DNA from: Zoogloea sp. | GTDB taxonomy: Bacteria; Pseudomonadota; Gammaproteobacteria; Burkholderiales; Rhodocyclaceae | Assembly: GCA_016720685.1 (NCBI GenBank) | Contig: JADKKC010000012.1 | Location: forward strand, 24,257 to 88,256 | Reading direction: 5' to 3' | Length of the DNA: 64,000 nucleotides | Shown here: piece by piece, positions 44,531 through 54,400 of the stretch | Numbering within the stretch: the first letter of the stretch is position 1 | Layout of the letters: each line of letters opens with the position of its first letter | Translations under genes and position numbers: made by a program | The notes under the pieces: model-generated | Seen by the model: the letters and a program-made list of their open reading frames with translations, nothing else | Told to the model about the DNA's origin: nothing | The model's database searches: none

Positions 44531-46459
44531 ATGAACACCCCGCTGCCCCACCGCATCCGGCGCCTGCACTGGCAGGCCCGGGCCCCCACGCCCGACGCCG
44601 CCTTCGCGCTGCGCAGCCTGCTGCGTGAAGGCGGCGACGCGGTGCTGGCTGCGCTGGAGCGCAGCCTCTCGGCCCAGGTGTCCGACACGCGGCTGATCCA
44701 CCTGCCCCGCCTCGAACTGCACCTGCAGCTCAAGCCGACCGACAGCGCCGACGAGCTGTCCGAGCGCGTCTTTGCCGCCGCCGCGGCAGCCATCGCCGAA
44801 GCCCTGGCCGGCCTGGACACCGGAGCGGCCACCGGGCTTACGCCCGAATTTGCCACCGAATTTGCCACCGACCCCGCCACGCCGGCCCCAGCCCAAAACG
44901 TCGCCAGCCAGGCGCCGCCCTCAAACGTCGCCGCGCCCTTGCCCGTGGCCGCCGCCCTGGCCCTCGACGCCCTCTGCCGCAGCGCCCCGGCCGAACTGCA
45001 CGCCGCCATCGCCACCGCGCTCACGCAGGCGGGCATCGACATCGGCGCGCCCCCCGACCCCCTCGCCCCGCCTATCGCGCTGCGCCTGCGCGACCAGCTC
45101 TGGCTGCTGCCACCGGCCGCCCTGTACCCGCTGTTCATCGAACTCGGCACCACGCTCGCCGCCGATCCCGCGCCCCGCCACGCGTCGACGCAGGCTGCGC
45201 CCACAACCAGGCCCGCCGCTGATCCGGCCAGCCCGGCCCGTGCCGGCAAGCTGCATGTGCCAAACCCGGTGCCAAACCCGCCGCCAAGCCTGGCACCGAC
45301 AAACCCCGCCGACGCCCTCCCGCTCCACGCCCAGGCCAGCCTCGCCCTTTACCTGCACAGCGGCAGCCTCGACTGGCCCCTCGCCGGGCTGGCGCCCGAA
45401 GGTGCGCTGGCCATCCTGCGCGACGCAGCCCTCGTGTGGGCCCGCCTCGGCGCCCTGCCGGCCGGCCTGTTTGCGCTGCCGCCCGCCGCCCGCCCCGGCG
45501 CCGTGGCCCGCTGGCTCGCCCTGCTGCCGCCCGCCGCGCACGGCCCGCTTGCCGCCCTCGCCCCGCCGCCGGCCAACGCCCGCCGCCCGCTAAGCGCCGC
45601 GCTGCGCCGCCTGCTCGCGGCCCACACCCCGGACGCCGATCACGCCCTGGCCCTGTGGCTCGCCTGGACGATGGAACCTGAGCACAGCCCGGCGGCCCAT
45701 GCCGACTGGTGCAGGGCCATGCTCGGCGGGCTCGACACCCTGCTCGCCGACAGCGCCACGCCGGCCCCGTGGCAAGCCGTCCTCGCCCTGCTGCGCGCGC
45801 CCGCCGCAGCCCACGCCGGCGATGCCGAAACGCCCGCACCCGGCGCCAAGCCTGCCCCGAACAACCCGAACCGCCCGAACCCCGCCACCGCCACACAGCC
45901 CGCGTCGGCCCGCAACAGCGCGCCCCCGCCGCGCCCCGCCCCCACCGGCTTCGTCGTGCCAGTCGCCGGGCTGGTGCTGCTCCACCCCTATCTGGCGCGC
46001 CTGCTCGACGCCACCGGCCTTTACCCGGCCGGCAGCCGTGGCCCGCTTGCCAACGCGGCGCTTCCCGCCGCCGCCGCGCTGCTCCACGGGCTCGCCAACG
46101 GGCCGGGCAGGCCGCACGAATTCGAACTCGGCTTTATCAAGGTGCTCCTCGGCCACGCGCCCGACACCCCGCTGCCCCACGCCCCGCCGCCGCTCACCGA
46201 CAGCCAGCGCACCGAAGCCGACGCCCTGCTCGACGCCGTGATCATTCACTGGCAAGCCCTGCGCGGCACCAGCGTGGCGGGCCTGCGCACCAGCTTCCTG
46301 CAGCGCCGCGGGCAACTCGAAAACCGCGACGACAGCTGGCTGCTGCGCGTCGCGCCCGAATCCTTCGACATCCTCCTCGGCCTGCTGCCCTGGGGCATCG
46401 GCCTGGTGCGCCTGCCGTGGATGAGCCGGCCGCTGTGCACCGAATGGAACACGCCATGA
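44531..46459 (+). CDS. eCIS tape measure protein (CIS_TMP, Pvc14-like)
   Basis: A 642-residue protein with the conserved termini of the contractile injection system tape-measure family: HRIRRLHWQARAPTPDAAFAL at the start and SWLLRVAPESFDILLGLLPW then VRLPWMSRPLCTEW at the end. The middle is low-complexity, Ala/Pro-rich, with a hydrophobic PVAGLVLLHPYLARLL segment. The protein would fill the tube lumen and set particle length. Stop and next start overlap by ATGA. Confidence 0.92.
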   Translation: MNTPLPHRIRRLHWQARAPTPDAAFALRSLLREGGDAVLAALERSLSAQVSDTRLIHLPRLELHLQLKPTDSADELSERVFAAAAAAIAEALAGLDTGAATGLTPEFATEFATDPATPAPAQNVASQAPPSNVAAPLPVAAALALDALCRSAPAELHAAIATALTQAGIDIGAPPDPLAPPIALRLRDQLWLLPPAALYPLFIELGTTLAADPAPRHASTQAAPTTRPAADPASPARAGKLHVPNPVPNPPPSLAPTNPADALPLHAQASLALYLHSGSLDWPLAGLAPEGALAILRDAALVWARLGALPAGLFALPPAARPGAVARWLALLPPAAHGPLAALAPPPANARRPLSAALRRLLAAHTPDADHALALWLAWTMEPEHSPAAHADWCRAMLGGLDTLLADSATPAPWQAVLALLRAPAAAHAGDAETPAPGAKPAPNNPNRPNPATATQPASARNSAPPPRPAPTGFVVPVAGLVLLHPYLARLLDATGLYPAGSRGPLANAALPAAAALLHGLANGPGRPHEFELGFIKVLLGHAPDTPLPHAPPPLTDSQRTEADALLDAVIIHWQALRGTSVAGLRTSFLQRRGQLENRDDSWLLRVAPESFDILLGLLPWGIGLVRLPWMSRPLCTEWNTP

Positions 46460-47850
46460 GCGGCAAAGACATCCCCTGGCCCGTCAGCGACGAGCTTGAA
46501 CTCGCCGACAGCCTGCTCCAGGCCGCCGCCCCCACCCTCGAAGCCGAGCTGGAATGGCTGGCGAGCTGCCTGCAAAGCCGCCTCGCCAGCTACTTCGGCC
46601 AGCCGCCGGCGGCGCCCCCGCTGCCCGGCGACATCGCCCCGCCGCCGCTCACACAGCCCGGCTGCCCCTACGGCGCCGCCATCGCGCGCTACGGGCTCGA
46701 CGCCGCCGAGCGCCTGGTCGTGGCCCTCGCCCTCGCCCCGCTGCTGCGCCCGCAACTGCTCGACGTGCTGTGGTCCCGCAACGAAACCACCCAGCGCCCC
46801 TTCACCGAATTCGGCGGCACGGGCAGCGGCGCGAGCTTTGTGCCCAGCGCTGAAACCGCCTGCTTTGTGCTCGCCGGTGACGCGCTCGGCGCGCGCCTTG
46901 CGGCGATCCGCCGCCTGGCCCCGGAAGGCCGCCTGGCCCGCGCCGACGTGGTGCACGTGGCCGCGCCCGCCAGCGGCGACGCCCCGCTCACCGGCGCGCT
47001 CACCCTTTCGCCACGCTTTATCGCCGAAGCCCTGCCCGGCCTGCCGCAAGCCACCCGGCCGGAATCCGGCCTGCCGGCCCGGCGGGTGATCAGCGGGCTC
47101 GGCTGGGGCGATCTGGTGCTGCCCGCGCAAACCCTCGCCCAGCTCGACGACATTGGCCTGTGGCTCACCCACGGCGCCACGCTGATGCACGAATGGGGCC
47201 TTGGGCGGCGCATCGCGCCGGGCTTCGTGGCGCTCTTTCACGGCCCCTCCGGCACCGGCAAGACGCTCGTAGCCTGCCTGCTCGGCCAGCGCTGCGGGCG
47301 CGAGGTGCTGCGGGTCGACCTGTCGCAGGTCACCTCCAAGTACATCGGCGAAACCGAGAAGAACCTCGCCCGCCTCTTTGCCGCCGCCGAGGACACCGGC
47401 TGGATCCTGTTCTTCGACGAAGCCGACGCGCTGTTCGGCAAGCGCACCAGCGTGTCCGACGCCCACGACCGCTACGCCAACCAGGAGGTGAGCTACCTGC
47501 TCCAGCGCATCGAGGCCTTTGCCGGCGTGGTCATCCTGGCCACCAACCTGCGCCACAACATCGACGACGCCTTTCTGCGCCGCTTCCAGTCGGTGGTGGC
47601 TTTTCCCATGCCGCGCGCGGCCGAACGCCTGCGCCTGTGGCGCGAAGCCTTTCCCGCCGCGGCCCGCCTCGAAGCCGGCCTCGACCTGGAACACCTGGCC
47701 CGCCAGCATGAACTCTCCGGCGGCACGATCATGAACGTGGTGCGCTACGCCTGCCTGCAGGCCATCGGCCACGGCGCGGGCTGCGTGAGCGCCGCCGCCG
47801 TCGACGAAGGCATTCGCCGCGAACTGCTGAAGGAGGGCCGCGCCAGCTGA
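46456..47850 (+). CDS. eCIS AAA+ ATPase (Pvc15-like)
   Basis: A 464-residue cytoplasmic ATPase. The N-terminal 230 residues are the eCIS-specific domain; the C-terminal AAA+ module has Walker A GPSGTGKT (about residue 263), Walker B ILFFDEADALFG (about 316), sensor 1 LATNLR and an RRF arginine-finger region. In Afp and PVC this ATPase is needed for loading or stabilising effectors in the particle. It precedes the effector gene by 13 bases. Confidence 0.95.
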   Translation: MSGKDIPWPVSDELELADSLLQAAAPTLEAELEWLASCLQSRLASYFGQPPAAPPLPGDIAPPPLTQPGCPYGAAIARYGLDAAERLVVALALAPLLRPQLLDVLWSRNETTQRPFTEFGGTGSGASFVPSAETACFVLAGDALGARLAAIRRLAPEGRLARADVVHVAAPASGDAPLTGALTLSPRFIAEALPGLPQATRPESGLPARRVISGLGWGDLVLPAQTLAQLDDIGLWLTHGATLMHEWGLGRRIAPGFVALFHGPSGTGKTLVACLLGQRCGREVLRVDLSQVTSKYIGETEKNLARLFAAAEDTGWILFFDEADALFGKRTSVSDAHDRYANQEVSYLLQRIEAFAGVVILATNLRHNIDDAFLRRFQSVVAFPMPRAAERLRLWREAFPAAARLEAGLDLEHLARQHELSGGTIMNVVRYACLQAIGHGAGCVSAAAVDEGIRRELLKEGRAS

Positions 47851-47863
47851 GGCCGGCATTGCC

Positions 47864-50524
47864 ATGAACGCCCCGCTCAGTCGTCAAGCCCTGCGCGCGC
47901 CGGAACACCAGGCCGTCGCCGCCCCGGTGCACGTGGCCACGCCGGTCTTGCCGATGCGCGCGGCCGCAGCGGCGCCGGGCGGGCTCAGGGTTTCCAGCCC
48001 CCACGACGCCGCCGAGCACGAGGCCAGCCGCATCGCCCGCCAGGTGGTGAGCCTGCCGCCGGCCCCGCTGTCGGCCAGCCGCGCCCGGCTCGCCGGCCTG
48101 GTGCCGTCCCGCGCGGCCAGCGCCATGCGGGCCGTGCCGGGCAGCGCCGCCCCGGCCCGCGCCAGCCCCGCCAGCGCCGGCCTGCCCAGCGGCGGCCAGC
48201 CGCTGCCCAAACCCCTGCGTGATTTCATGGAGCCGCGTTTTGGCGCCGACTTCTCGGCCGTGCGCATCCACACCGGGCCGCAGGCCGCCCAGGCCAGCCG
48301 CCAGCTCAATGCCGCGGCCTTCACCGTGGGCCACCAGATCTTCTTCGGCGCCGGCGCTTACCAGCCCGAAAGCAGCGCCGGCCGCGAGCTGATCGCCCAC
48401 GAACTCACCCACACCGTGCAGCAGGGCGCCGCGCCCCAGGCGCCGCCGCAAGCCCGACGCAGCCTGCTGCCGGCCATCAGCGAACACAGCGCGCCCGCCG
48501 TGCAGCGCCTGGGCATTGGCGACGCCCTCGATTACTTCGCCGAGCACGCCAACTTTCTGCCCGGCTTCCGGATGTTCACGCTGGTGCTGGGCGTCAATCC
48601 GATCAACATGCGCGCCGTCGACCGCTCGGCCGGCAACCTGCTGCGGGCGGTGGTCGAGTTGATGCCCGGCGGCGCGCTGATCACCCAGGCGCTGGACAAC
48701 CACGGCATCATCGACCGGGTGGCCGGCTGGGTGCAGCAACAGTTGGCCAGCCTCGGCATGGTGGGCAGCAGCATCCGCCAGGCCATCAACCGCTTCCTCG
48801 ACTCGCTGGGCTGGCGCGACATCTTCCGGCTCGGCGACGTGTGGGATCGCGCCCGGCGCATCGTCACCGAACCCATCGCGCGCATCCGCAGTTTTGTCGG
48901 CAACCTGGTGTCCGGCATCCTGCAGTTCATCCGCGACGCGGTGTTGCGCCCGCTGGCGCAGCTGGCCTCGCGCACCCGCGGCTGGGATCTGCTGTGCGCG
49001 GTGCTGGGCCGTAACCCGATTACCGGCGAACCGGTGGCGCGCAGCGCGGCCAACCTGATCGGCGGCTTCATGCGCCTGATCGGGCAGGAAGAGGTGTGGC
49101 AGAACATCCAGCGCGGCAACGCCGTCGGCCGGGCGTGGACGTGGTTCCAGGCCACCCTGGCCGGGCTGATGGGTTTTGTCACCGCGCTGCCGGGGCAATT
49201 CATGGCGGTGCTGCGCAGCCTGGGCATTGGCGATCTGGTGCGCCTGCCGCAAACCTTCGTGCGCATTGCCGGCGTGTTCGGCAGCTTTGCGCTGAGCTTC
49301 TTCAGCTGGGCCGGGCAGCAGGTGATGCGCCTGCTGGAAATCATTTTCGAAGTGGTCGCGCCCAGCGTGATGCCCTATCTGCGCCGCGCCGCCGGGGCCC
49401 TGCGCACCATCATCGGCGATCCGATCCGCTTCATCGGCAACCTGGTGCGCGCCGCCGTGCAGGGCCTGCGCCAGTTTGCGGGGCGCTTCCTCACCCACCT
49501 GCGCACCTCGCTGATCGGCTGGCTCACCGGGGCGATGAGCGGCGCCAACATCTACATTCCGCAAGCCTTCAGCCTGACCGAAATCCTCAAGTTCGTGCTC
49601 AGCGTGCTGGGGCTGACGTGGCAGAACATCCGCGGCAAGCTGGCGCGGGTGATCGGCGAGCCCGCCGTGGGAGCGCTGGAAACCGGCTTCGACATCGTGG
49701 TAACCCTGGTGCGCGACGGCCCGGCCGCCGCCTGGCAGCAGATCCAGGAGGGCATCGGCAACCTGCGCGACATGGTGATGGAGCAGGTGATGAGCTTCGT
49801 GCGCGACAACATCGTCACCGCCGCCATCACCCGCCTGGTGTCCAGCCTCAACCCGGCCGGCGCCTTCATCCAGGCCATCATCGCCATCTACAACACGGTG
49901 ATGTTCTTCATCGAACGCATGCGCCAGATCGCCCAGGTGGCCGGCGCGGTGATCGACTCGATCGCCGCCATTGCCAGCGGAGCCCTCGGCGCCGCCGCCA
50001 ACCGGGTGGAGCAGACCATGGCCGGGCTGCTCACGCTGGTGATCAGCTTCCTGGCCCGGCTGGTCGGCCTCGGGCGGGTCAGCGACGCGGTGACCAACAT
50101 CATCAACCGCATCCGCGCGCCCATCGACCGGGCCCTCGACCGGGTGGTGAGCTGGATCGTCAGCATGGCCCGGCGCGCCGGGCGCTTCCTTGCCGGCGAG
50201 AGCAACGCCCCGCCCGGCGCCGCCCCGGCCGGCACCGAGAACGTGCTGGTGCCCTTCGGCATCGGCCGCGAACAGCACTCGATCCGCACCGAAGTGCAGG
50301 GCGGCCGGCTGGCGCTGCGCATGTCGAGCGAGCTGGTGATGGAGTTTTCGGATCGCCTCCAGCGCATCCGCACCGAATGGGCGCCGCTGCGGCGCAACCA
50401 CCCGGCCGGCAACCTGGGCGCCGAACTGGACACCCTGGCGCAGGACGGCACCCGTTTTGTCGTGGACGCCAACCGCCGCCGCACCGAAGCGCGGCCGCAG
50501 CCAGGCCATGAACGAGGCCATTAA
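47864..50524 (+). CDS. DUF4157 (eCIS core) effector carrier protein
   Basis: An 886-residue protein. Residues about 110-187 are the DUF4157 eCIS-core domain (FGADFSAVRIHTG, AAFTVGHQIFFGAGAY) with a zinc-protease-like HELTH at 179-183. Long amphipathic and hydrophobic helices follow, with an internal repeat of the form LGxNPIxxxxVxRSAxNL at about 240 and 378. Near residue 798 is a segment (FGIGREQHSIRTEVQGG, then ALRMSSELVMEF) seen just before toxin domains in related proteins. The frame ends abruptly with PQPGHERGH after overlapping the nuclease gene by 17 bases. It is probably the N-terminal, translocated and pore-like part of a nuclease effector. Confidence 0.88.
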   Translation: MNAPLSRQALRAPEHQAVAAPVHVATPVLPMRAAAAAPGGLRVSSPHDAAEHEASRIARQVVSLPPAPLSASRARLAGLVPSRAASAMRAVPGSAAPARASPASAGLPSGGQPLPKPLRDFMEPRFGADFSAVRIHTGPQAAQASRQLNAAAFTVGHQIFFGAGAYQPESSAGRELIAHELTHTVQQGAAPQAPPQARRSLLPAISEHSAPAVQRLGIGDALDYFAEHANFLPGFRMFTLVLGVNPINMRAVDRSAGNLLRAVVELMPGGALITQALDNHGIIDRVAGWVQQQLASLGMVGSSIRQAINRFLDSLGWRDIFRLGDVWDRARRIVTEPIARIRSFVGNLVSGILQFIRDAVLRPLAQLASRTRGWDLLCAVLGRNPITGEPVARSAANLIGGFMRLIGQEEVWQNIQRGNAVGRAWTWFQATLAGLMGFVTALPGQFMAVLRSLGIGDLVRLPQTFVRIAGVFGSFALSFFSWAGQQVMRLLEIIFEVVAPSVMPYLRRAAGALRTIIGDPIRFIGNLVRAAVQGLRQFAGRFLTHLRTSLIGWLTGAMSGANIYIPQAFSLTEILKFVLSVLGLTWQNIRGKLARVIGEPAVGALETGFDIVVTLVRDGPAAAWQQIQEGIGNLRDMVMEQVMSFVRDNIVTAAITRLVSSLNPAGAFIQAIIAIYNTVMFFIERMRQIAQVAGAVIDSIAAIASGALGAAANRVEQTMAGLLTLVISFLARLVGLGRVSDAVTNIINRIRAPIDRALDRVVSWIVSMARRAGRFLAGESNAPPGAAPAGTENVLVPFGIGREQHSIRTEVQGGRLALRMSSELVMEFSDRLQRIRTEWAPLRRNHPAGNLGAELDTLAQDGTRFVVDANRRRTEARPQPGHERGH

Positions 50525-51239
50525 CCAGCTCGCCGCCCGCCTGCGCGACATCTGCCGACGCTACGAGATCCTGCGCGTCGAGGGCATCTCCGACTACCGC
50601 GAGCCCCCGCCCCATGCGCCGGCCTACGACGCCCTGACGACCTACGGCCGGGCCCAGGGCATGCGGGCCACCCTCAGCTTCAACACCCGGCCCCACATGC
50701 GCAGCACCGACCCCGACCTGAGCGTGCCCGGCACGGCCATCGCGGGCTACCACGGGGGGCACCTGCTGGCCGCGTCGCTGGGCGGCTCGAACGCCGACCC
50801 CCGCAACTTTGCCCCGATGTCCCGCGGCACCAACCTGCAGCGCGGCGGCATCGTGGTCTTCGAAACCGCGCTGCGGGCCGCCCTGCGGCGGGACGACTTC
50901 CCGCCCTGGATCGTCACCTACGCCATCCGCTGTCAGTACCCCGGCTCGCCCGGCGGGCTGGAAGCCGAACTCGCCACGCTGCTGGGCCCGGCGCCAGTGA
51001 CCGGCGCAGGGCGGCGCCTGTTCGAGCTGGCCCAGGCGAATGCGCCCCTCGATGCCGCCAGCCTGGCCCGGGCGCTGCCCGGCGTGGCCCCGGACGTGAT
51101 CGCCGCCCGGCAGGCACGCATCCGCGACGCGCTGCTGCAGCATTTCACGCCGCGCGGCTTCGGGGTCAGCCTGGAAGTGGTGCAGGCACCGGAGGGCAGC
51201 GCACTACCCGCTTCGCAATCCTTCGACAATCATATGTAA
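50508..51239 (+). CDS. DNA/RNA non-specific nuclease domain (candidate eCIS toxin)
   Basis: A 243-residue frame in +1 relative to the DUF4157 gene. The core GYHGGHLLAASLGGSNADPR then NFAPMSRGTNLQRGG matches the beta-beta-alpha-metal nuclease pattern GHLxAxxLGGS...NxxPM...N, with His85 as the expected general base and Asn109 as a metal ligand. A Glu in VVFETALR follows. ATG 50508 has only a weak AGG nearby. The upstream same-frame sequence can be joined to the DUF4157 frame by skipping one base near 50494-50496 (TEAR then RSQAMNEAINQL). It is therefore likely the toxic C-terminus of one effector. No immunity gene is recognisable downstream. Confidence 0.78.
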   Translation: MNEAINQLAARLRDICRRYEILRVEGISDYREPPPHAPAYDALTTYGRAQGMRATLSFNTRPHMRSTDPDLSVPGTAIAGYHGGHLLAASLGGSNADPRNFAPMSRGTNLQRGGIVVFETALRAALRRDDFPPWIVTYAIRCQYPGSPGGLEAELATLLGPAPVTGAGRRLFELAQANAPLDAASLARALPGVAPDVIAARQARIRDALLQHFTPRGFGVSLEVVQAPEGSALPASQSFDNHM

Positions 51240-51453
51240 TGCAAGGCTGGATTCGCCAGCAAAGCGCCTCGAACGCTTTTCGCCCAGGGGGTTACCAATC
51301 GGCTCAGAAAGCAAGCGGGTCGCGCCTTTACGTCGATGCGATAAAGTTTTTCGCCCTTTCAGCCGTGAATAGCATTTACTCCTGGTAAGCCCGCCCGATG
51401 CGTATCACAGCCGTCCGGGCCTTACCTGTTTCTCTGCGCCGCCACACCGGACC
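51240..51453 (+). other. Gap between eCIS operon and sensor kinase, with dyads
   Basis: No gene is seen. GCTGG-ATTCG-CCAGC at 51246-51260 could end the eCIS transcript, though no T run follows. GGTAAGCCCG at 51384-51393 pairs with CGGGCCTTACC at 51416-51426 (one bulged base, 22-nt spacing), just before the kinase start, as a possible operator or leader structure. The stretch around 51280-51380 is AT-richer than its neighbours. Confidence 0.4.
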
Positions 51454-54400
51454 ATGCCACTGCCGAAGAGCACGCCTGCCCTTATCTCCCGCAACCTGCT
51501 GATTGCCATTGCCTATCTGGCGCTCGGCGGTCTGGGCTTGTCTTTCGGCATAGCCGAGGGCTATTCGAGCCCGATCTTTCCAGCGGCGGGCCTCGCCCTG
51601 GCGGTGAGCCTGTGCTTTGGGCCGGGCGCCCTGCCCGGCATCTGGCTTGGGTCGGCGGCGCTCAATCTCTCGCTGGCCGGGCTCAACGGCACCCTGTCGC
51701 CCACGACGGTCGTCGTGTCCCTGGGTATTGCCAGCGGCGCGGCCGCCCAGGCCTGGGTGGGCCAGGCCCTGATCCGGCGCTTCCGGGGCGATTCATGGTC
51801 CAGCCTCGAACAAGAGCGGGATGTGCTCTACTTTCTGCTGCTGGGCGGGCCCCTGGCCTGCCTGGTGTCCGCGAGCGTCGGCGTCCTCACCCTGCACCTG
51901 ACGGGTGTGATCGACAAACCAATCAGCATTTTCGCATGGTGGAACTGGTTCGTCGGCGACACCCTCGGCGTGCTCACTTTCGCGCCGCTGTGCCTGTGCT
52001 TCCTGATCCGCCAAAGCCCCCTGTGGCAAAGCCGCAAGGGCCGCATGGCGATGCCGATGGCGCTGACCCTGCTGTTCGTCGGGGCCGCCTTCTTCGCCAC
52101 CGCGAGCTGGGAGCAACAGGACCAGCAGCGCCGCCTCGAAACCGATGCCAAGCTCATCCACAAGCGCATCTCCGACCGCCTGCTGGCCCACCGGGAAGCA
52201 CTTCTGTCGCTGCGCCGCTTCATCGAGGTCAGCCCCGAACTCAACACCAGCCGCTTCGAAAGCTTCACCCTGTCCACGCTCCACGACAACCCGGACATCT
52301 CCGCCCTCAGTTTCAACCTCAAGGTAAGCGATGCCGAGCGTGCGGCCTTCGAGGCGGACATGGCCGGCCGGCTGGGAATACCGGGATTCCGGATTTCCGA
52401 AAGGGACGACGGGGGCCGGCTGAAACCCAGCGCACGCCGCAGCAGCTATCTCGTCGTCACCCACATCGCCCCCCGCGCCGCCAACCTGCCTGCCATCGGC
52501 TTCGACATCCGCTCCGAAGCGGTGCGGCGCGAGGCCGTCGACCGTGGCCTGAAACTGGAAGGCAGCTTCGCCGTCACCTCCCCGATCTGGCTGGTCCAGG
52601 AAAAAAAGGTCGCGGTGCTGGCCCTCGCACCGGTGCGCGGGCCGGTCGACCACAACACCACCCAGGGCTTCGCGGTGGCCGTCATCAAGATAGGCCAGCT
52701 GCTCGAATTGGTCACCCGCAAGGAGCTGCCGCCGGGCCTCGGCGTTGCACTCACCGACCCCTACGCCATTGGCGAAACCCAGCGCCTCGACGACACCGAA
52801 AGCCAGGCCAGCCAAGCGCCTGCGCGCGCCAAGTGGGAGGGCTCGCTCGTCTTTGGCGACCGGGAATGGATGCTGACCGTTCGGGCCGACGACACCTACA
52901 TGGAGTCCAACCGGCCGTGGGTCAGCTGGGCCGTAGGCGTCATCGGCCTGCTCTTTGCCACCCTGCTGCAAACCCTGATTCTCGGCATGACTGGCCGCAC
53001 CGCCCTCATCCAACGCCAGGTCGAACGCCAGACCGCCAGCCTGGCCGCCAAGAACCGCGAGCTGGCGCTGGCCAAGATCTCCATCGACAACTCGGCCGAC
53101 GCCGCCTACTGGGTGCGCACCGATGCCCGCATCGTGCGCGTCAACCAGGCCGCCTGCGACATGCTCGGCTACACCCGTGAAGAGCTGACCGCACTGTCCA
53201 TCCCCGACATCGACCCGCTGTTCCCGATGCCCGTCTGGAATTCACACCAGGCCAGGATAGGCGCCAACGGCAGCGAAAAGCTCGAAACCATCCACCGCCG
53301 GAAAGACGGCCGCGAACTCGCCGTGGCCATCACCGCCAGCCACGCCAGCACCGACGGCCAGGACTACATCTATGCCAGCGTGCGCGACATCACCGATCGC
53401 AAGCTCGCCGAAGCCGAACTCAAGCGTCACCGGCACCACCTCGAAGAACTCGTCGCCGCCCGCACCGCCGACCTGTCGATCGCCAAGGAAGCCGCCGAGG
53501 CGGCCAACCGGGCCAAGAGCAGCTTTCTGGCCAACATGAGCCACGAAATCCGCACACCGATGAACGCCATCATCGGCCTCACCCACATCCTCGGCCGCAA
53601 CAACACCGACCGTGCCCAGCAGGAGCGCCTGGGCAAGATTTCCAGCGCCGCCAGCCACCTGCTGCAATTGCTCAACGACGTGCTCGAACTGACGCGCATC
53701 GACGCCGACAGGCTGCCCGTCGAGCAGACCGACTTCCTGCTGCCGGCGCTGGTCGGCCGGGTCTGCGAACTGGTCAGGCCCAGCGTCGAGGCCAAGGGCC
53801 TGCGCCTTCTCATCGAACTCGAACCGCGCCTCGGCGGACAAACCCTGCGCGGCGACCCCCTGCGCATCCAGCAGGTGCTGCAGCACATCGTCAACAACGC
53901 GATCAAGTTCACCGCGCGCGGCAGCATTTCGATACGCACCCGCCTGGAAGACGAGAACGACTGCAGCGCGCTGCTGGTCACCGAGGTTCAGGACAGCGGC
54001 GTCGGCATCGAAGCCGAAGCCCAGGCACGCATCTTCAAGCCCTTCGAACAAGGCGACAGCTCCACCACCCGGCAGTTCGGCGGCACCGGCCTCGGCCTCG
54101 CCCTCTGCCAGCGCCTTGTGCACCTCATGGACGGTAACATCAGCGTCAACAGCGCCCCCGGCCTCGGCAGCACCTTCCGCATCACCGTGCGGGTCGGCAA
54201 GCTGGCCAGCGACCCCCTGCAGGCGCCCTCCCCGGTATCCGGCGAAGAAGCAGAGCAACGGCTGCGCAAGCACTGCCCCGACAAGCGCATCCTGCTGGTC
54301 GAGGACGACTGGGTGAACCAGGAAGTCATCCTCGAACTGCTGCGCGACGAAGTCGGCCTGCAGGTAGACCTCGCGGTCGATGGCGCACAAGCCGTCCAGA

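Noticed and set aside
42410..44896. Very long open frames on the strand opposite the eCIS and other genes (for example 828 codons here, 940 codons at 47729-50551).
   Set aside because: They are antisense shadows of strongly biased high-GC genes, with no start signals or recognisable families, and they lie opposite well-supported proteins.
28031..51239. Interpretation as a prophage tail or a type VI secretion system.
   Set aside because: No capsid, portal, terminase, integrase or lysis genes, and no TssJ/L/M membrane complex or ClpV. The DUF4255, DUF5908, CIS tape measure, AAA+ and DUF4157 set is specific to eCIS.
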